Positions 48,260 through 60,874 of a stretch of 64,000 nucleotides of DNA are shown piece after piece (the first letter of the stretch is position 1; each line of letters opens with the position of its first letter). Under the pieces are notes generated by a model. It had not been told where the DNA came from, did no database searches, and saw nothing but the letters and a program-made list of their open reading frames with translations. This DNA is from Benincasa hispida (Eukaryota; Streptophyta; Magnoliopsida; Cucurbitales; Cucurbitaceae). Location of the stretch: positions 90,603,350 through 90,667,349 of the forward strand of contig NC_052357.1 of the NCBI RefSeq assembly GCF_009727055.1. Direction: 5' to 3'. Both the position numbers and the translations under genes were made by a program.

Positions 48260-49810
48260 AAATTAGAATTACAAGTTCTCTCTCTTTTTTTTTTTTTAAG
48301 GAATTAGAATTACAAGTATAACTATTGTAATTCAACTATAATAATAATAATAATAAGTAATTAAGGTTTTCAACTAGGTGAAATGAGATTTTGTTTTTCT
48401 CGAGTACAAATAACAATTGCGAGGATGAAAAATCAAATCTTTGACCTTTAGGAAAGAAGATTAAACTCACTTTGACCCTTCAAATAAGGTTAGTTATTGT
48501 CCACTCAATTTTTTTTTTTTTTTTTTGTCATGAATGATTACTAGATGTATCATTTTGGTTAAATAAGTTTAAAAGAACGTTAGTTAAAATTAAATATACT
48601 TAGACCCGGTATGATAATCATTTTATTTTTTGTTTTTGAAAATTAAGTCTATATCTTCTCAATTTCTTACAATGATTTGCAGTTTTTAAGTACAATGATA
48701 GAATTTTTAGCCAAATTCTAAAAAGAAAAAAAAGTTTTTAAAAGCTATTTTTTAGTTTTTAAATTTTGACTTGGTTTTTTAAACCATCGGTAAAGAGTAG
48801 ATAACAAGAAAGAAATTTGAAGATAGAAGTAATGTCTTTAAGCTTAATTTTCAAAACAAAAAACTAAATGGTTACTAAACAAAACCTTAATAAAATACGT
48901 TCAAATTTAATCTATATACTATCAATAAATGTTAACATTAGTCATCAAGTTAGTTTGAAATTATTATTTTCATCGAATTGTAAAATAATAATAGTAAACA
49001 TTTTTAAAAAGCACACAATATTATTAAAATTTCAAAATTTATAAAGGAAAGTGTAATAGAAACTATTTTTGTAAAATAATAATAATAAAAAAAAGAAGTT
49101 AACCATTCATTTATAACCCGATCATAGGAATTAACTTCTAAAATTTATTGAAAATAGTCAAAATGAGCACAATTCAACTGACATAGTGTTCATACTATCA
49201 AACTTAAAGTTAGAAATTCGAGTACCCTTCTCACATATTGTTTAAAAAAAAAAAAGAAATAAAATGAAAAATTTTGAAAATGTAGTGACCAACCATGAGC
49301 CACATTGCCTCATATGAAAATCAAGAATGAATGGTTACCACTTTGCTCTTGTTTGGCAACAACCTTTACTATTTCTACTGTGGAATGTACCATATTGGGC
49401 CTACAAAAAGGATTCAAACCTTTTTTTTTTGGATTCTCTCAATGTATAAATGATTATGGAGAGTTTCACATTGTTATCATTTTGGATATTTTGAAACCCA
49501 AAGACTTGTTCCATCAACCTCTCCCTATTCATGGTGAGAAGAAACTAAAATAATACATGAGAAGAAGCCAAAATGCAAGTTGCCTCATGTTTATTGTGTA
49601 AGAATTTGGTCTACACTACACACTTCTGGTATGAGGGCCTACTTTCATTCATTCATTGCTGCAGAAGTAAAATTTAAGAATTTATAAACGAGACTAGTAA
49701 GTACTATTATAATACAAGAAAATTTTCATATTTCATAGGGTTTAAGATGTGTCTCTTAATCTTTGACAATGTCCTTTTTGTACTTTTTCGAGACTTTTAC
49801 GTGAAAATTT
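48260..49810. other. AT-rich intergenic DNA, no gene seen
   Basis: It has an (ATA)n patch at about 48340-48355 and a T run at about 48509-48527. The stretch 48600-48890 ('cggtatgataatc' ... 'ggttactaaacaaaacctta') is similar to 58600-58850 in UGT intron 2, so it is probably another dispersed small element. The 82-codon frame at 49305-49553 resembles no known protein. Confidence 0.45.
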
Positions 49811-49814
49811 ACAT

Positions 49815-50565
49815 TAAAAAGAGGAAAATTGTCAAAAATAGCATCAAAATGTTTTCTCATTTTACAACTAGCACATTTTTTGGAAAATTGTTTAAATAGT
49901 TTTTCTCGATTTTTTTTTTTGGAGATCAAGCCCCGACACTGGAATAAAAAAAATTAAAATTTTCATCTTATATCCAAACTATCAATTCGTTTGAGTTTTC
50001 TCGGTGAAATCTCAGCCAGGATGAACACTAAAATTCTACATAATTTTTTCTTTAGAATCTTACTTAATCTTTCCAAAATCTTTCAAAAATTTTAAAACCA
50101 CAAGCAATCACTCAAGATTGATTAGAAAATCTATTTGGATAATTGGTAAATCCATTTGAAAATTCAAATAATTACGGAAATAGAAATTGAAAAATTCAGT
50201 TAAGTCTGAAAATAAAAATTGAGTGTAAGATTTGAAAGGTTATATACATAAGATTTGGTAATGGAGAAAATTTGAAAAGATGTAACTTGTAAGGTTTGGT
50301 ATAAGATTTGTAAAGTTTATTTAAAAACATTATATAGCATCTCTGTGTTCATCTTGGGTGAGTTTCATTGAGAATTACCAAAAGAATCAATAGTTTGGAT
50401 AGAAGATGATTTTTTTTAAAAAAAAAAAAAAAAAAAAAATTAAATCTCAGTGATCGATCTCGGTCAAAAAGTACAAAAAAGAAGAAAATTATATCAACGA
50501 GTTCTTTAAAATTATGCTAATTGTGAAAGATGAAACTTTTTAGGGTTATTCTCGACAATTTTTCT
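49815..50565. mobile_element. Non-coding TIR element related to the 14.7/41 kb element
   Basis: The left end ('gaaaattgtcaaaaatagc' ... 'tttacaactagcacattttt') is an imperfect inverted copy of the right end ('attatgctaattgtgaaag' ... 'ctcgacaatttttc'). Inside, 'tctcggtgaaatctcagcc' and 'gagatcgatc'-like phrases plus 'gaaaatctatttggataatt' match the split element at 14.7/41 kb. There is no coding frame. A T run and an A run (about 49911 and 50418) sit in mirrored positions of the two arms. Confidence 0.6.
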
Positions 50566-50569
50566 TTAA

Positions 50570-52895
50570 AAAAAGTGTATTGATAAAAGTAAAATAAGTC
50601 TCAAAGCATATAAATTAAAATAGTATTTTTAATCCAATCTAAAAGTGGATAATTCTCATATCTTGTTATGCCTTACTAGGAATAGTTTTGGTTTGAAAAT
50701 GATATGGATCTATGTAACTACTTGAGCTTCAATTTGCAGTATGAAGTTAGGCTTTTAGTAATTGTAAATTAATAAATTAATGTGAAAAGAATTAGTTATT
50801 AAATATTAAAATGTAAAATAAGCCAAAAGAATCTATGAGTGGCTATATACCTAAACACCAAATCCTTAAAATGGGGATGGTGGTAGTAGTGGGTGTGCAA
50901 GAAAGAGCATTAAAGTAAAAGTGAAATTAATGTATATTTATTATTATTATTTTTTAAGAATAATGAATATTTATTTTCATATTTATACTTTAGAAATAGT
51001 TATATTTTAGTTTATATAGTTTTGAATATATAAATCCTAGAAATAATCTTTATCATTATTTTCTTATTTTTTTTCTTTAATATATACATATCCTACTATT
51101 CTTTGTCTACGTTTTAGAAATATGTTCATATGGTTCTTTTATTGTATTAATATCATTATTAATTTTATATAAAAAAAAAAAAGTCACTCAACTTGAACAT
51201 AAGACATCTTTTGATAATTATTTGATATTTTATTTTTAGTTTTTGATACTTAAGCCTATAAGCACCATTTTATCTCTAAATTTTTTGGCTGGCCATCTAC
51301 TTTTTTCCAATATTTTTAGATTAATTGTTTTAAATGACAAAATTGCTTAAAAATATTTTCAAATATAGCAAAATGTCATTGTTTACTAGTGATAGATGTC
51401 AATCGGTGCTTGTCAATGTCTATCAGTATCAATGATAGACACTGATATAGATACTAATAGACATATATATATCACTATATGTCATTGATAACAGTGACGT
51501 TTTGTTATATTTGTAAATAAATTTACTTATTTTTCTATATTTGGAAGAAACTCATACTTTCAAAATCAAGTCAAGCTACAAAAACTGTAAAAAATAGTTT
51601 AAAAGTTTGTTTTTGTTTTTTGAATTTGACTAAGAATTCATCTCTTTTACTAAAGAAAAATGTAATTTATCGTAGAAAATGAAAAAAAAATTAATTTTTA
51701 AAAACAAAAAATAAAAACCAAATAGTTATCATAAAAATATGCGACTAAAATTGAAGCTAAAAAAGCAATAGATCTTGAGATCTTACATTTTTATTTTTAT
51801 TTCTTTGCATAAACTTCATCATTAAGCATCATATTGCATGATGGTGAAAAGAAAAGTATGTGCTTTTTGATAATGTAGTCATGGCAAACGTGCTTTTTGT
51901 GTTTTATTTACTCTCCCATTATAATAATATATACTTTCAAATTATTAATGGTTTATGATATAGTTTACTTGAAATGTAATGTCCATGTCCAAGATTTAGA
52001 ATTTGGATTGCTTTGATAAAAAAAAAGAAAAGAAAAGAAAACATTAATTTGTTCATTACAACTTCTTACTTATAAATTACACTTAATGTGGGCTCTAATT
52101 AATTATCGTTTGCTAACAATATGTAATCCTAATCAAAGAAAATCGTAATTTTACTTTGTAATCTAATTGTGGATGAGAGAGTGGTTAATGAGATTATCGT
52201 TAATAATTACTTAGGATTTATTCCCTCTTTTTATGTGAACCTTTGAAAATTTTTCGGAATTTACCCTCACACATCATCCATCCTATTCAAATATCGTCCA
52301 TATGATTTTCATTGCATTTAAAATCGAGACCGGTTTTCGTATAAAATGGCTCTATATCTGTACTAATATCGATACCAATACTAATCTAAAGAACAATGAT
52401 GTCGATACACTTTCCGTTACTTTTAATCATGTAGTGTTGATAATGATCAATGTCGATATCAATATGGAATTTGAATACCAATATCGTTATCAATACTGGT
52501 ATTGATTATTGATGTCAATATTTTTATTTTTTAAATATCTATATCATACACAAGATCAAATCTAAGCAAAGTAATGATACCGACACACAATAACTGACCC
52601 ACAGAGCAAGATAGCGACAATAAAGGAAATGAAATGAATGATTGAACAAATAATTAGAAACTCATATACTAAACTTACCAAATATTAGACCAACAATGAA
52701 AGAAGGACATTTGAGCAAGGAATCACAAGAGGAAGACGCTTGAATATCCAAAACAGTCTTTTTTCCTCAATAGAGGAAGAATCTATAATATATAGAAATT
52801 GGCTACAAAGAAGAATCTTCACTTCGCTCTTTTGCCCTCACAATTTTAATTAAATTCATATTTTTCGTTCTCCAAATACTTATGTTGCAATTTAT
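50570..52895. other. Intergenic DNA with small repeats
   Basis: At about 51380-51490 a patch repeats 'tgatagac', 'tatcag' and 'actgatata' in both orientations. At 52355-52535 'aatatcgatacc' and 'caatatcgttatc' phrases repeat irregularly, which creates a spurious open frame. From about 52540 to 52890 the sequence is less AT-rich ('gaggaagacgcttgaatatcc') and may be a piece of an old LTR, but no partner is present. Confidence 0.45.
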
Positions 52896-52899
52896 ACCG

Positions 52900-54195
52900 G
52901 GAGACACTACTATCTAAATAAAGTTGTTACACATTAAATCGACGCATTCATTCACATATGTGCTTGAATAAAACTGCTGAAACATCAAGATCCAATAATA
53001 AGAGTGTGCCTAAAATATTGTTTATAAAGAGATTCTCATATAATTAAAATTTGGTTGATATAATATTCCTTTCTATTTTATTTTTCTCCAAAAACCATAT
53101 ATTTAAAGAACCCACTGAAAATTACTCATCAAATAATAAATTATTTTACAATGTCATTTATTTATCATAAAGTGTTAATTTGTTGTTTTTGGATTGCAAC
53201 ATATAAATAAATCTTAGATTATGGAGCTAGTATTGTTCATGATCTTATTTATGTTTTCCATTTAAACTAAAATGAGATGTTTGTTATTCATATTACTATT
53301 TTTTTCCATTCACGACAAGGTCTCAAAGGAAAATTAAGATAGTATGCACCATTATTGATATCCTTTGACAATTCACGTGAAATGATAAGATTCGACAAGG
53401 TCTCGAAGTATCTCTCACGAACATCACTTTTTTACCACAAGAAACATTGATATAGTTAACAAAATATGATATTTGGACATATATTTTCTACCTTTTATAT
53501 ATTTACTGAATGTTAAATTATGCTGCACTAATAAAAGATGTCTCTAAAATGTTATTTACAAAGAGATTCTCCTAGTAATCAATGTCTTATTTATAGAAGA
53601 CTTCTTTCTCTCTCTCTTTGGATCAATCTAAAATTTAAAAAAAAAAAAAAAATTAACCATGAAATAAAAAACTATCTTACCATGCCACTTCTTTTATCAC
53701 AATTTTAATTTACAACTTTCATTTCACTGCATTATATATATTTTAATAATTTTAATCATCTATGTGTGTGTATATATACATTCAATACCTTTTAATTTTA
53801 TGGTATTTTCTTCTTTTAGCCTTAATTTTAATAAAATTTATATTTTATCTTCCGGCCATTTCTAATAGAATGCAACTCCTCGAATTGAGATATTTGTTGA
53901 GAGAAAAGGGTTGAGATATTTGTTGGAGAATGCCGTTGGACATAATTACACATCGAATTGACTCATCCATAAACTTATGAATGCGATCCAAATAGTAGAT
54001 GTAAAACATCGTGATTTGACAATAAAGATGTACTTAAATAGTGTTTATAAAAATAATCTAATAATCAAGATCCAATTTATTAAAACACTTCTAATTTCTT
54101 TAACTATCTTATTCTATCTCAATTCTTTATCAATTTCAATTTACAAATTTTCCTTCAGTTGCATTATATGTATTTTAATTTTAATCGTCCATGTG
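52900..54195. repeat. Degenerate tandem repeat, ~500-bp unit, three copies
   Basis: A phrase like 'taaaagatgtctctaaaatg..tttacaaagagattctc' occurs at about 53005, 53533 and 54022. The following ~150 bp of the second and third copies match well ('actatctta', 'cattatat.tattttaat', 'ttttaatc.tc.atgtg'). The copies are diverged and AT-rich, and no coding capacity is conserved among them. Confidence 0.6.
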
Positions 54196-54269
54196 TTCCC
54201 TATATCATTTTATCTCTTTCATTATTTTTTAAATTTTATGTCAAATATTTATTATTTGAATTCAACATG

Positions 54270-55610
54270 AGATATATTTATTGCCACCACGAGTATAGTT
54301 GAACTGACATAAATGTGTGTTATTAGTCTCAAGATTAGAGATTCAATTTTTCCATCCTACATTTTATAAAAAAAATAAAATATCTATTGGTTTAAATTCT
54401 AAATATGGAATTACAATTGATATTTTAATTTAAAAAATATTTAAATAAATTAAACCTTCTCCTGAAAAAAAAATTATGTGAATTGAGTTGATAACGGAAC
54501 AAACTTTTACAGAATGCTATCTTTTATTATATTTGTTTGAAATAATTAGACATTCCCCCAATTACAAACATTGAATTTGTATAGGATTTTCGTTAATAAT
54601 TCTGCATAAATAATAATAATATGATGATAATGATAATAATTTTTTTTTTTTAAAAAAAAAAAACCAAGACCCATTCAACCAAACCGGTGAAGAAACAATT
54701 AATTATACAAATGATTGGAAAAAGCAATCATTTTTACATTAAAATTATCACAGTATATTTTATACGTATTTGAACGATTAAACCAGAGGAATACATGAGA
54801 GAATAATGAATTTGGAATTTAATTTATATTTCTAAATTCTTCAATATAAATTAATAATAACTTCAAATTCCATTCAATCAATCAATCAACTAATTTAATT
54901 ATTCCGTGCTAAAAAAAACTACTTTTTGTATAAACCACTTATGTGTCCTGAATTTAATGTTTATGTACATATTCCAAGTTATTTTAACGGTCAACTTAAT
55001 TCATTTAAAACAAAAATAGAATAAAAAAATTTCATCAATCACATAATCATACTCTAAAATAGAAATATATATACAAACCAAAAAATAAAAAATAAAAAAT
55101 AATATATACTTTTTTATTCCATATTTGACACATCATTAACATCTTAACTACTTACTAAAAATTATGAACTCGAATCATAAGGAAAAAATCAATCAAAATC
55201 GGTATGTTATTAATGACCGCGATAGATAACGATAAATACTATATGTATCTAGTATATGATATTTTGCTATTATATGTAAATATTTTAAACAGTTTTGTTA
55301 TTTATTAATTTATCTTATGAAATATCAATAAACGTAGTATTAGTTTTAATTTTAGACTAGTAACTATTTTAATACTCTTTTTTAAATAAAAAGTATTGAT
55401 ATGTAATTTTTTAAGAGATATATATATATGAAAAAAAAAGGTTTAGTTGGAAGCTCTCATTATTTTAATGTAGATATAATAAATTATATTTCATCTTGCC
55501 TTTTACAATTAAAAATATCTATCATTAATTCAAAGTATATTAAAATTTCCATCATGAATCTAAAAGAAAGTTTATTCCACATGTTTGTCACCCAACCCCA
55601 CCCCATCCCA
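54270..55610. other. AT-rich upstream region of the UGT gene
   Basis: No transposon ends or coding frame are recognised. It contains a T/A run at about 54642-54662 and a short 'gcgatagataacgataaatac' patch at about 55218. The last 200 bp before the gene presumably include its promoter, in which only the TATA box stands out. Confidence 0.5.
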
Positions 55611-55614
55611 ATTC

Positions 55615-55623
55615 TATATATAG
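55615..55623 (+). promoter_or_regulatory. Candidate TATA box of the UGT gene
   Basis: TATATATAG lies 75 bp upstream of the start codon in a C-rich context ('accccaccccatccc' just before it). The position leaves room for a 5' leader of about 45 nt. It is supported by position and sequence only. Confidence 0.6.
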
Positions 55624-55697
55624 ACATTTTATGGAGTTCTTGTGCTCCACAAAGAGAAATACCACAAAATTGGATAAAGATATCCAAAGAGTGAGAC

Positions 55698-58600
55698 ATG
55701 AAATATTTTTCAAAAAAGCCCAAGATCATATTGGTTCCTTATCCGGCTCAAGGTCATGTCACTCCTATGCTAATGCTTGCAGCTGTCTTTTATCGTCGTG
55801 ATTTTCTTCCTATCCTTCTCACTCCTAATTATATTCATCGTCATATTTCATCGCAAATTTCGTCTACAGATGAAATTCTCTTCATTTCCATGCCAGATGG
55901 CCTCGACGATAACATGCCACGTGACTTCTTCACTATTGAGACTGCTATGGAGACCATCATGCCAATCTACCTTAGACGAGTTTTGAGCGAGCACAGTTCT
56001 AAAGAAAACAACGATGGTAGTGGAGTTGTTTGTATGGTGGTTGACTTACTTGCTTCTTCCGCCATTGAAGTAGGAAAAGAGTTTGGAGTAACCGTGGTCG
56101 GGTTTTGGCCAGCCATGTTTGCCACCTATAAATTAATTTCAAATATTCCTGAAATGATTCACAATAACTTCATTTCTTCTGATACAGGTTAATAATTTTC
56201 TTTCTTTCATTTTCTTTTTCAAATTAAGTTTTGATGGAAAAAATATATACTCATGGTTTAGGCATCAAAGGTTCTTAATACAATATTCTTATTATACATT
56301 AAAAATAACCCTAATTTTGTAGTCAACCATATTCTTCTCCATTTTTTAGATGATAATTACTTTAATCATTGTACACTTACATCTCTCCTTCTAAAAAACT
56401 AGCTCTTAGATTTAATTTTTAAATAAAAAATTACGAGAAATACTTTATTTACTTAAAAGTTTTGAAAGTTTCATTTCCATTCTATTCTAAACATGTGTCA
56501 ATGAGGATGAGACATTTTTAATTCAAATTCAATGTGAAAAAATATATTATATAAGTTGATGTGACAAATGATATCTTAAATTTTAAAAAAATAAAAATTA
56601 AAAGAAATAATTCTCTGATCAACACAAGCATCTTTCTATATAACTTCAAAATTTTTAGTTCTAAACTATGGTTCACAATTAAAATATAATACTTCTTTTT
56701 ACTTTTTAGTGGAAAAATCAAATTTATAACTTCAAAATTAAGATATAATTGCATTTAAAAAATATATATAATTGAAACCATATGGATTTATTAAATTATT
56801 TTATATAATTATGAAAAGAAAAATAGTTAGGCGCATTTCGAGTGCACCTATATTTATGCATCCTATCAAATTATCCAATCATTACTTGACATGTAGTAAA
56901 TGAACTTTACTTCTTTTATAAAATATTTTAATCATTTTTTTTATATGATAAAAGTGAGATGCATAGAGATGAATGTATTTTACTTTTAAAGAAATGTTTC
57001 AGAATGATTACGAAGTAATTAAAGTAATTTTAAAATCACATCATAACATGATTTTAATAATCTAAAATCACTTTTAACATGTAGCATGAAGATTAATGTT
57101 TCATGATTAGAGAGGAGTTTTCTAAAAATCACCTCATCCTAATTAAGAAGATGAGTGACAGGATGTCCAGAAGAAGGATCAAAAGGGTGCGTTCCGAGCC
57201 AGCCGCTGGTGTCGGCGGAAGAACTGCCGTGGCTGATCGGAACATCGTCGGCAAGAAAAGGCAGATTCAAATTCTGGAAAAGAACCATGGCTCGAGCGAA
57301 ATCCCTAAAATGCCTTCTCGTTAATTCCTTCCCAGAAGAGGTCCCCCTTCAAAAACCCATATCCAAAAGCTCAACCGCCGTGTTCCTGGTCGGACCTCTG
57401 AGCCGGCACTCGAATCCGGCGAAAACGCCAAGCTTCTGGGAAGAAGACGGGGGGTGTGTGGAGTGGCTGGAGAAACAGAGGTTGAATTCGGTGGTGTACA
57501 TCTCGTTTGGGAGTTGGGTTAGCCCAATCAACGAATCGAAAGTGAGGAGCTTGGCTATGGCGCTTTTGGCCTTAAGGAAACCATTCCTTTGGGTTCTCAA
57601 AAGCAATTGGCGAGACGGTTTACCAATCGGATTCCAACAAAAGGTACCGCTACCGGTTTATTATAATCCCAGTTCCTTCAATTTTAGTCCTCTAATCTTT
57701 TAAATGTCCAATTTCAGTGCTACAATTTCAATAAATGTGTTTTTTCTTTTAGAAAAATATTTTTTTTGTCAATACATTTTGAGTTTAAGTTAGGTTCCGT
57801 ATGATTTCTTAATTTTAAAATATTTTTATTTTAGACATAGTTTAATAATTTCTTTTTTTAAATTAAGTTTTTTCTTCTCCATTTTTTACCATGATTTATA
57901 TATTCTTTTAAATACAATGATTGAATTTTTAGCTAAATTTTAGAAACAAAAACAAATTTTTTAATGGGTACTTTTTTTAATTTTCAAATTTTGACTTTGT
58001 TTTTTAAACCATAGCTAAAAGGTAGATATCAAAAAAAAAAAAAAAAAAATTGATAGTGGAACTAGTATCTATAGGTTTAAATTTCAAAAGCAAAAACTCA
58101 AAAACCAAATTGTTACCAAACGAGCCTTAGTTATTAAGTTCTAATTTTGGTTTCAATTTGATCTTTAATTCCAAAATATTATACTCTGAGTCATTTTAAG
58201 TTTCTTTTTTTTTTTTTCAATTCAGTTCCTGATTTTAAAGATTTATACTTTTAACTTTGGGTTTTCACTATATACTCACTTTTATTTTGACTTTAATATC
58301 TATTAATTAATTTATAATAATTATGAACTCAAAATTTAAAATTAATTTTAATATTGATAGAAAAATAGTGAATTTTAGTTACTTATAATTATTTAATTCT
58401 TTTAAATTAATTAAAAGACATCAACTCTAATAATTGAAAGTGAGTATTTGGTGAAAATTTGAGATTAAAAGTATAAATCTCAAAATCTAGAGACTAAATT
58501 GAAACAAAATTCAAACCTCAAGCATCAAATTGTTACATTTTGAAACCTATGGACTAAATTGAAATCAAGCTTAAAAAATTTTTCATTTTTGAAAATTAAA

Positions 58601-59806
58601 CCTATTTTCTCCTTATTTCTTACAATGATTTGCATTTTTCTTAAGTACAATAGTTGAATTCTTAGCCAAATTCTAAAAACAAAAACAAACTTTTAAAAAC
58701 TATTTTTTTTTTTAGTTTTCAAAATTTGGCTTGGTTTTTTAAACCATTGGTAAAAAGTAGATAATAAAGGAAGAAATTTAGAAGTAGAAGTAGTGTTTAT
58801 AGGCTTAAAGTTTCAAAACAAAAAAACAAAATCATATGGTTATCAAATGAGGCCTAAAAGTGTAACATTTTAAAAAACCAACGATCAAAGGGTTATCAAA
58901 CGAGACCTAAAAGTGTAATATTTTAAAAACCAAAGATTAAATGGTTATCAAATGAGGCCTAAAAGTGTAACATTTTAAAAACCTAGAACGAAACTAAACG
59001 AAAAATCTTGGACCAAAAGATAAATTTTCATTTTTTTTAAAAAAAAAAATCAAATTATATATGAAGAGAATTAGATTGTTAATTTGAGTCTCGTAAGACC
59101 CTTTATTAGTATCTAATAAATAGGATATTTCTATCATACAAGTTGAACTAAAATTAAAAATATTAATAATTTATAATTTCATATCTAATTAATTCTTAAA
59201 ACTTTTTGGCCCCAAACCGACCGAACCAAACTGTGAATATTCCTATTTATTTTTTTAATTAAAAAAAATAAAATAAAATTTCATATATGTAACTACAATA
59301 TTAATTAAAGAGGAAACATTCATGTGGTGTTAAAATGTGATTTTAATTAAAGGCATATAAGCATATAAACTTAGTACATTTAATCATTTCATCACATGCA
59401 GACTCAAAGCTATGGGAGGGTAGTTTCATGGGCTCCTCAAATTGAGATTTTGAAGCACAAAGCAGTGGGTTGTTATCTTTCTCACTGCGGGTGGAACTCG
59501 ATCATGGAGGCGATTCAATGTCGAAAGCGACTGCTTTGTTTTCCGGTGGCCGGCGACCAGTTTTTGAACTGTGGTTATGTAGTGAAAGTGTGGAGAATTG
59601 GGGTGAGACTTAATGGTTTTGGAGAGAAAGAGGTTGAAGAAGGAGTGAGGAAAGTGATGGAAGATGGAGAGATGAAGGGGAGGTTGATGAAGCTTCATGA
59701 CAGGATAATGGGGGAAGAGGCTAATTATAGAGTCAACTCTAACTTCACAGCCTTCATTAATGAGATCAACAAGCTTCCAACTAAAGCTGGACATTTCATC
59801 TTGTAA
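55698..59806 (+). CDS. UGT82A1: UDP-glycosyltransferase, UGT82A1-like, three exons
   Basis: A soluble family-1 glycosyltransferase that would transfer sugar from a UDP-sugar to a small acceptor in the cytosol. The acceptor cannot be told from sequence. Exons are 55698-56187, 57162-57643 and 59402-59806, with GT...AG introns (phases 1 and 0), giving 458 residues, close to Arabidopsis UGT82A1. The start ATG has an in-frame stop two codons upstream. The catalytic histidine is in PYPAQGHVTP (H20) and its partner aspartate in VVDLLAS (D116). The GSWVSP loop is in exon 2. The PSPG donor box is residues 334-377, starting WAPQIEILKHKAVG, with HCGWNS, E27 and the final DQ of the box all present; terminal Q usually goes with UDP-glucose. 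No signal peptide or membrane segment is seen. The frame is intact. Both introns are long and AT-rich, and intron 2 contains a MITE. The assignment to the UGT82 group is by recognition, not alignment. Confidence 0.93.
56188..57161 (+). other. UGT intron 1
   Basis: It is 974 bp, begins GTTAAT and ends GTGACAG, splitting a glycine codon (phase 1). It is AT-rich, with no repeat pair or coding frame of note. An ATG just before the acceptor could mislead gene callers into starting a separate short gene. Confidence 0.85.
58140..58570. mobile_element. Fold-back MITE in UGT intron 2
   Basis: The left arm ('tttggtttcaatttgat', 'aaagatttatacttttaac', 'tctattaattaattta') is mirrored by the right arm ('taaattaattaaaagacatc', 'gattaaaagtataaatctc', 'ctaaattgaaatcaagc'). 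Arms are about 190 bp with mismatches. Order and wording match the element at 10545-10960, so both belong to one family. Confidence 0.7.
58836..58990. repeat. Tandem repeat, ~55-bp unit, three copies in intron 2
   Basis: The unit 'ggttatcaaacgaggcctaa' plus 'aagtgtaacattttaaaaacc' occurs three times in a row with small changes. It is a local expansion with no coding meaning. Confidence 0.88.
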
Positions 59807-60870
59807 ATTCTTGTAGTTTTCTAAGTTGGATTTCACAAAAACATGAATTATTTTGATTATGTTCAATTGTGGGAATTGAATTCACCTCACCTACAAATCG
59901 ATATAGTTTGGTTTGCTTTTAAGTAAAAAGTTACTACTCAACTTAAACTAATCAATTTAGTTGGTCTGATTTGATGAAGTTTCTTACCACTAGATTATGC
60001 CAAAGGATTAAACATGACTACTTTTGAATTATGTCCATTTTAATTGTTAAAAGATATTTGTAAGATCACACATCTGCTAAGATCTTGTTTTGTTTACATA
60101 GTTAGAATGAGAATAAGAATAATAGAGTTTTTAAATGTTATAAGGTGATAATGAAAATTGTGAAGAATCGAGAAATATATAGGGTTAATTTTAGATCACA
60201 AGGCTCATGCTTAATAGTTGGGCCTAGGGGGACGGTTAGTTTGAGTCATGGTCCAAATCAACGTGCTTAGCCTCGACCAAGGTCAAGACCGAGCCTAGTA
60301 GAATAGTTAAAGAGACATATCCTATGCATATCCTGGCCAAAAGCATGACCCTAGGACCAAAGTGGGCCTAGGAGAAGGTGCTTGACCTCGGTCTAGCTAA
60401 GTGCGAAACAAGGCCCCTCACCTCGATGAGTTGAAAATTATTCTGAACCGATTTCTAAACCCTATTGGGACAACTCTAGGTCAACCACTCTTATAAACAC
60501 ATCATGATAGCACCAGGGGAAGGTAAATCTATTGTCCACTCACAAACTATTAACCAATTGCATGGTCCACTCTCTGACTTAAGAATCACAATGTTATCTC
60601 TATCAGAGTTTTAGCATCAACACAAAATATTTTATATATTAGACCATAAGTTGCAATTTTGAATAGTTGATAGTAGCCACCTATCTAGGTAGTAACTTAG
60701 GGTCATAGGTTTAATAAAAGACTTTAAAAGAGAATAGGTTCAATTCGTAGTGGCCACTTTTCTAGGATTTAATATCCTATCTTCGAGGTAAGTGTAAACT
60801 AACCCAAATAACTTTAAATTTGTTTGTTTTTATAATTTTTTCTAAAAATTTCTATCAACATATCAATAGT
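59807..60870. other. Unassigned region downstream of UGT, likely TE relic
   Basis: After about 250 bp of plausible 3' UTR and intergenic DNA, 60200-60600 becomes clearly less AT-rich with repeated words 'ctcgac', 'ggcctagg' and 'gaccgagcctag'. This resembles LTR sequence of some large Gypsy elements, but no ends, partner LTR or protein domain are present. A clear polyadenylation signal for the UGT was not identified. Confidence 0.4.
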
Positions 60871-60874
60871 TTAT

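Larger units (their letters stand above)
57644..59401 (+). other. UGT intron 2, repeat-bearing
   Basis: It is 1758 bp, begins GTACCG and ends ACATGCAG, phase 0, between GFQQK and TQSYGR just before the PSPG box. It contains a fold-back MITE (58140-58570), sequence at 58600-58850 similar to 48600-48890, and a small tandem repeat (58836-58990). Confidence 0.85.

Noticed and set aside
53977..54270. A 97-codon hydrophobic frame as a real gene
   Set aside because: It falls in the third copy of the degenerate ~500-bp repeat and is not open in the other copies.
55428..55694. An 88-codon frame just upstream of the UGT start
   Set aside because: It overlaps the likely promoter and leader, begins in an AT-rich run and resembles no protein.
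57103..57324. A separate small gene beginning in UGT intron 1
   Set aside because: It covers the intron 1 acceptor. The frame beginning at 57162 continues the UGT protein exactly after the exon 1 donor, and the other frame is a shadow.
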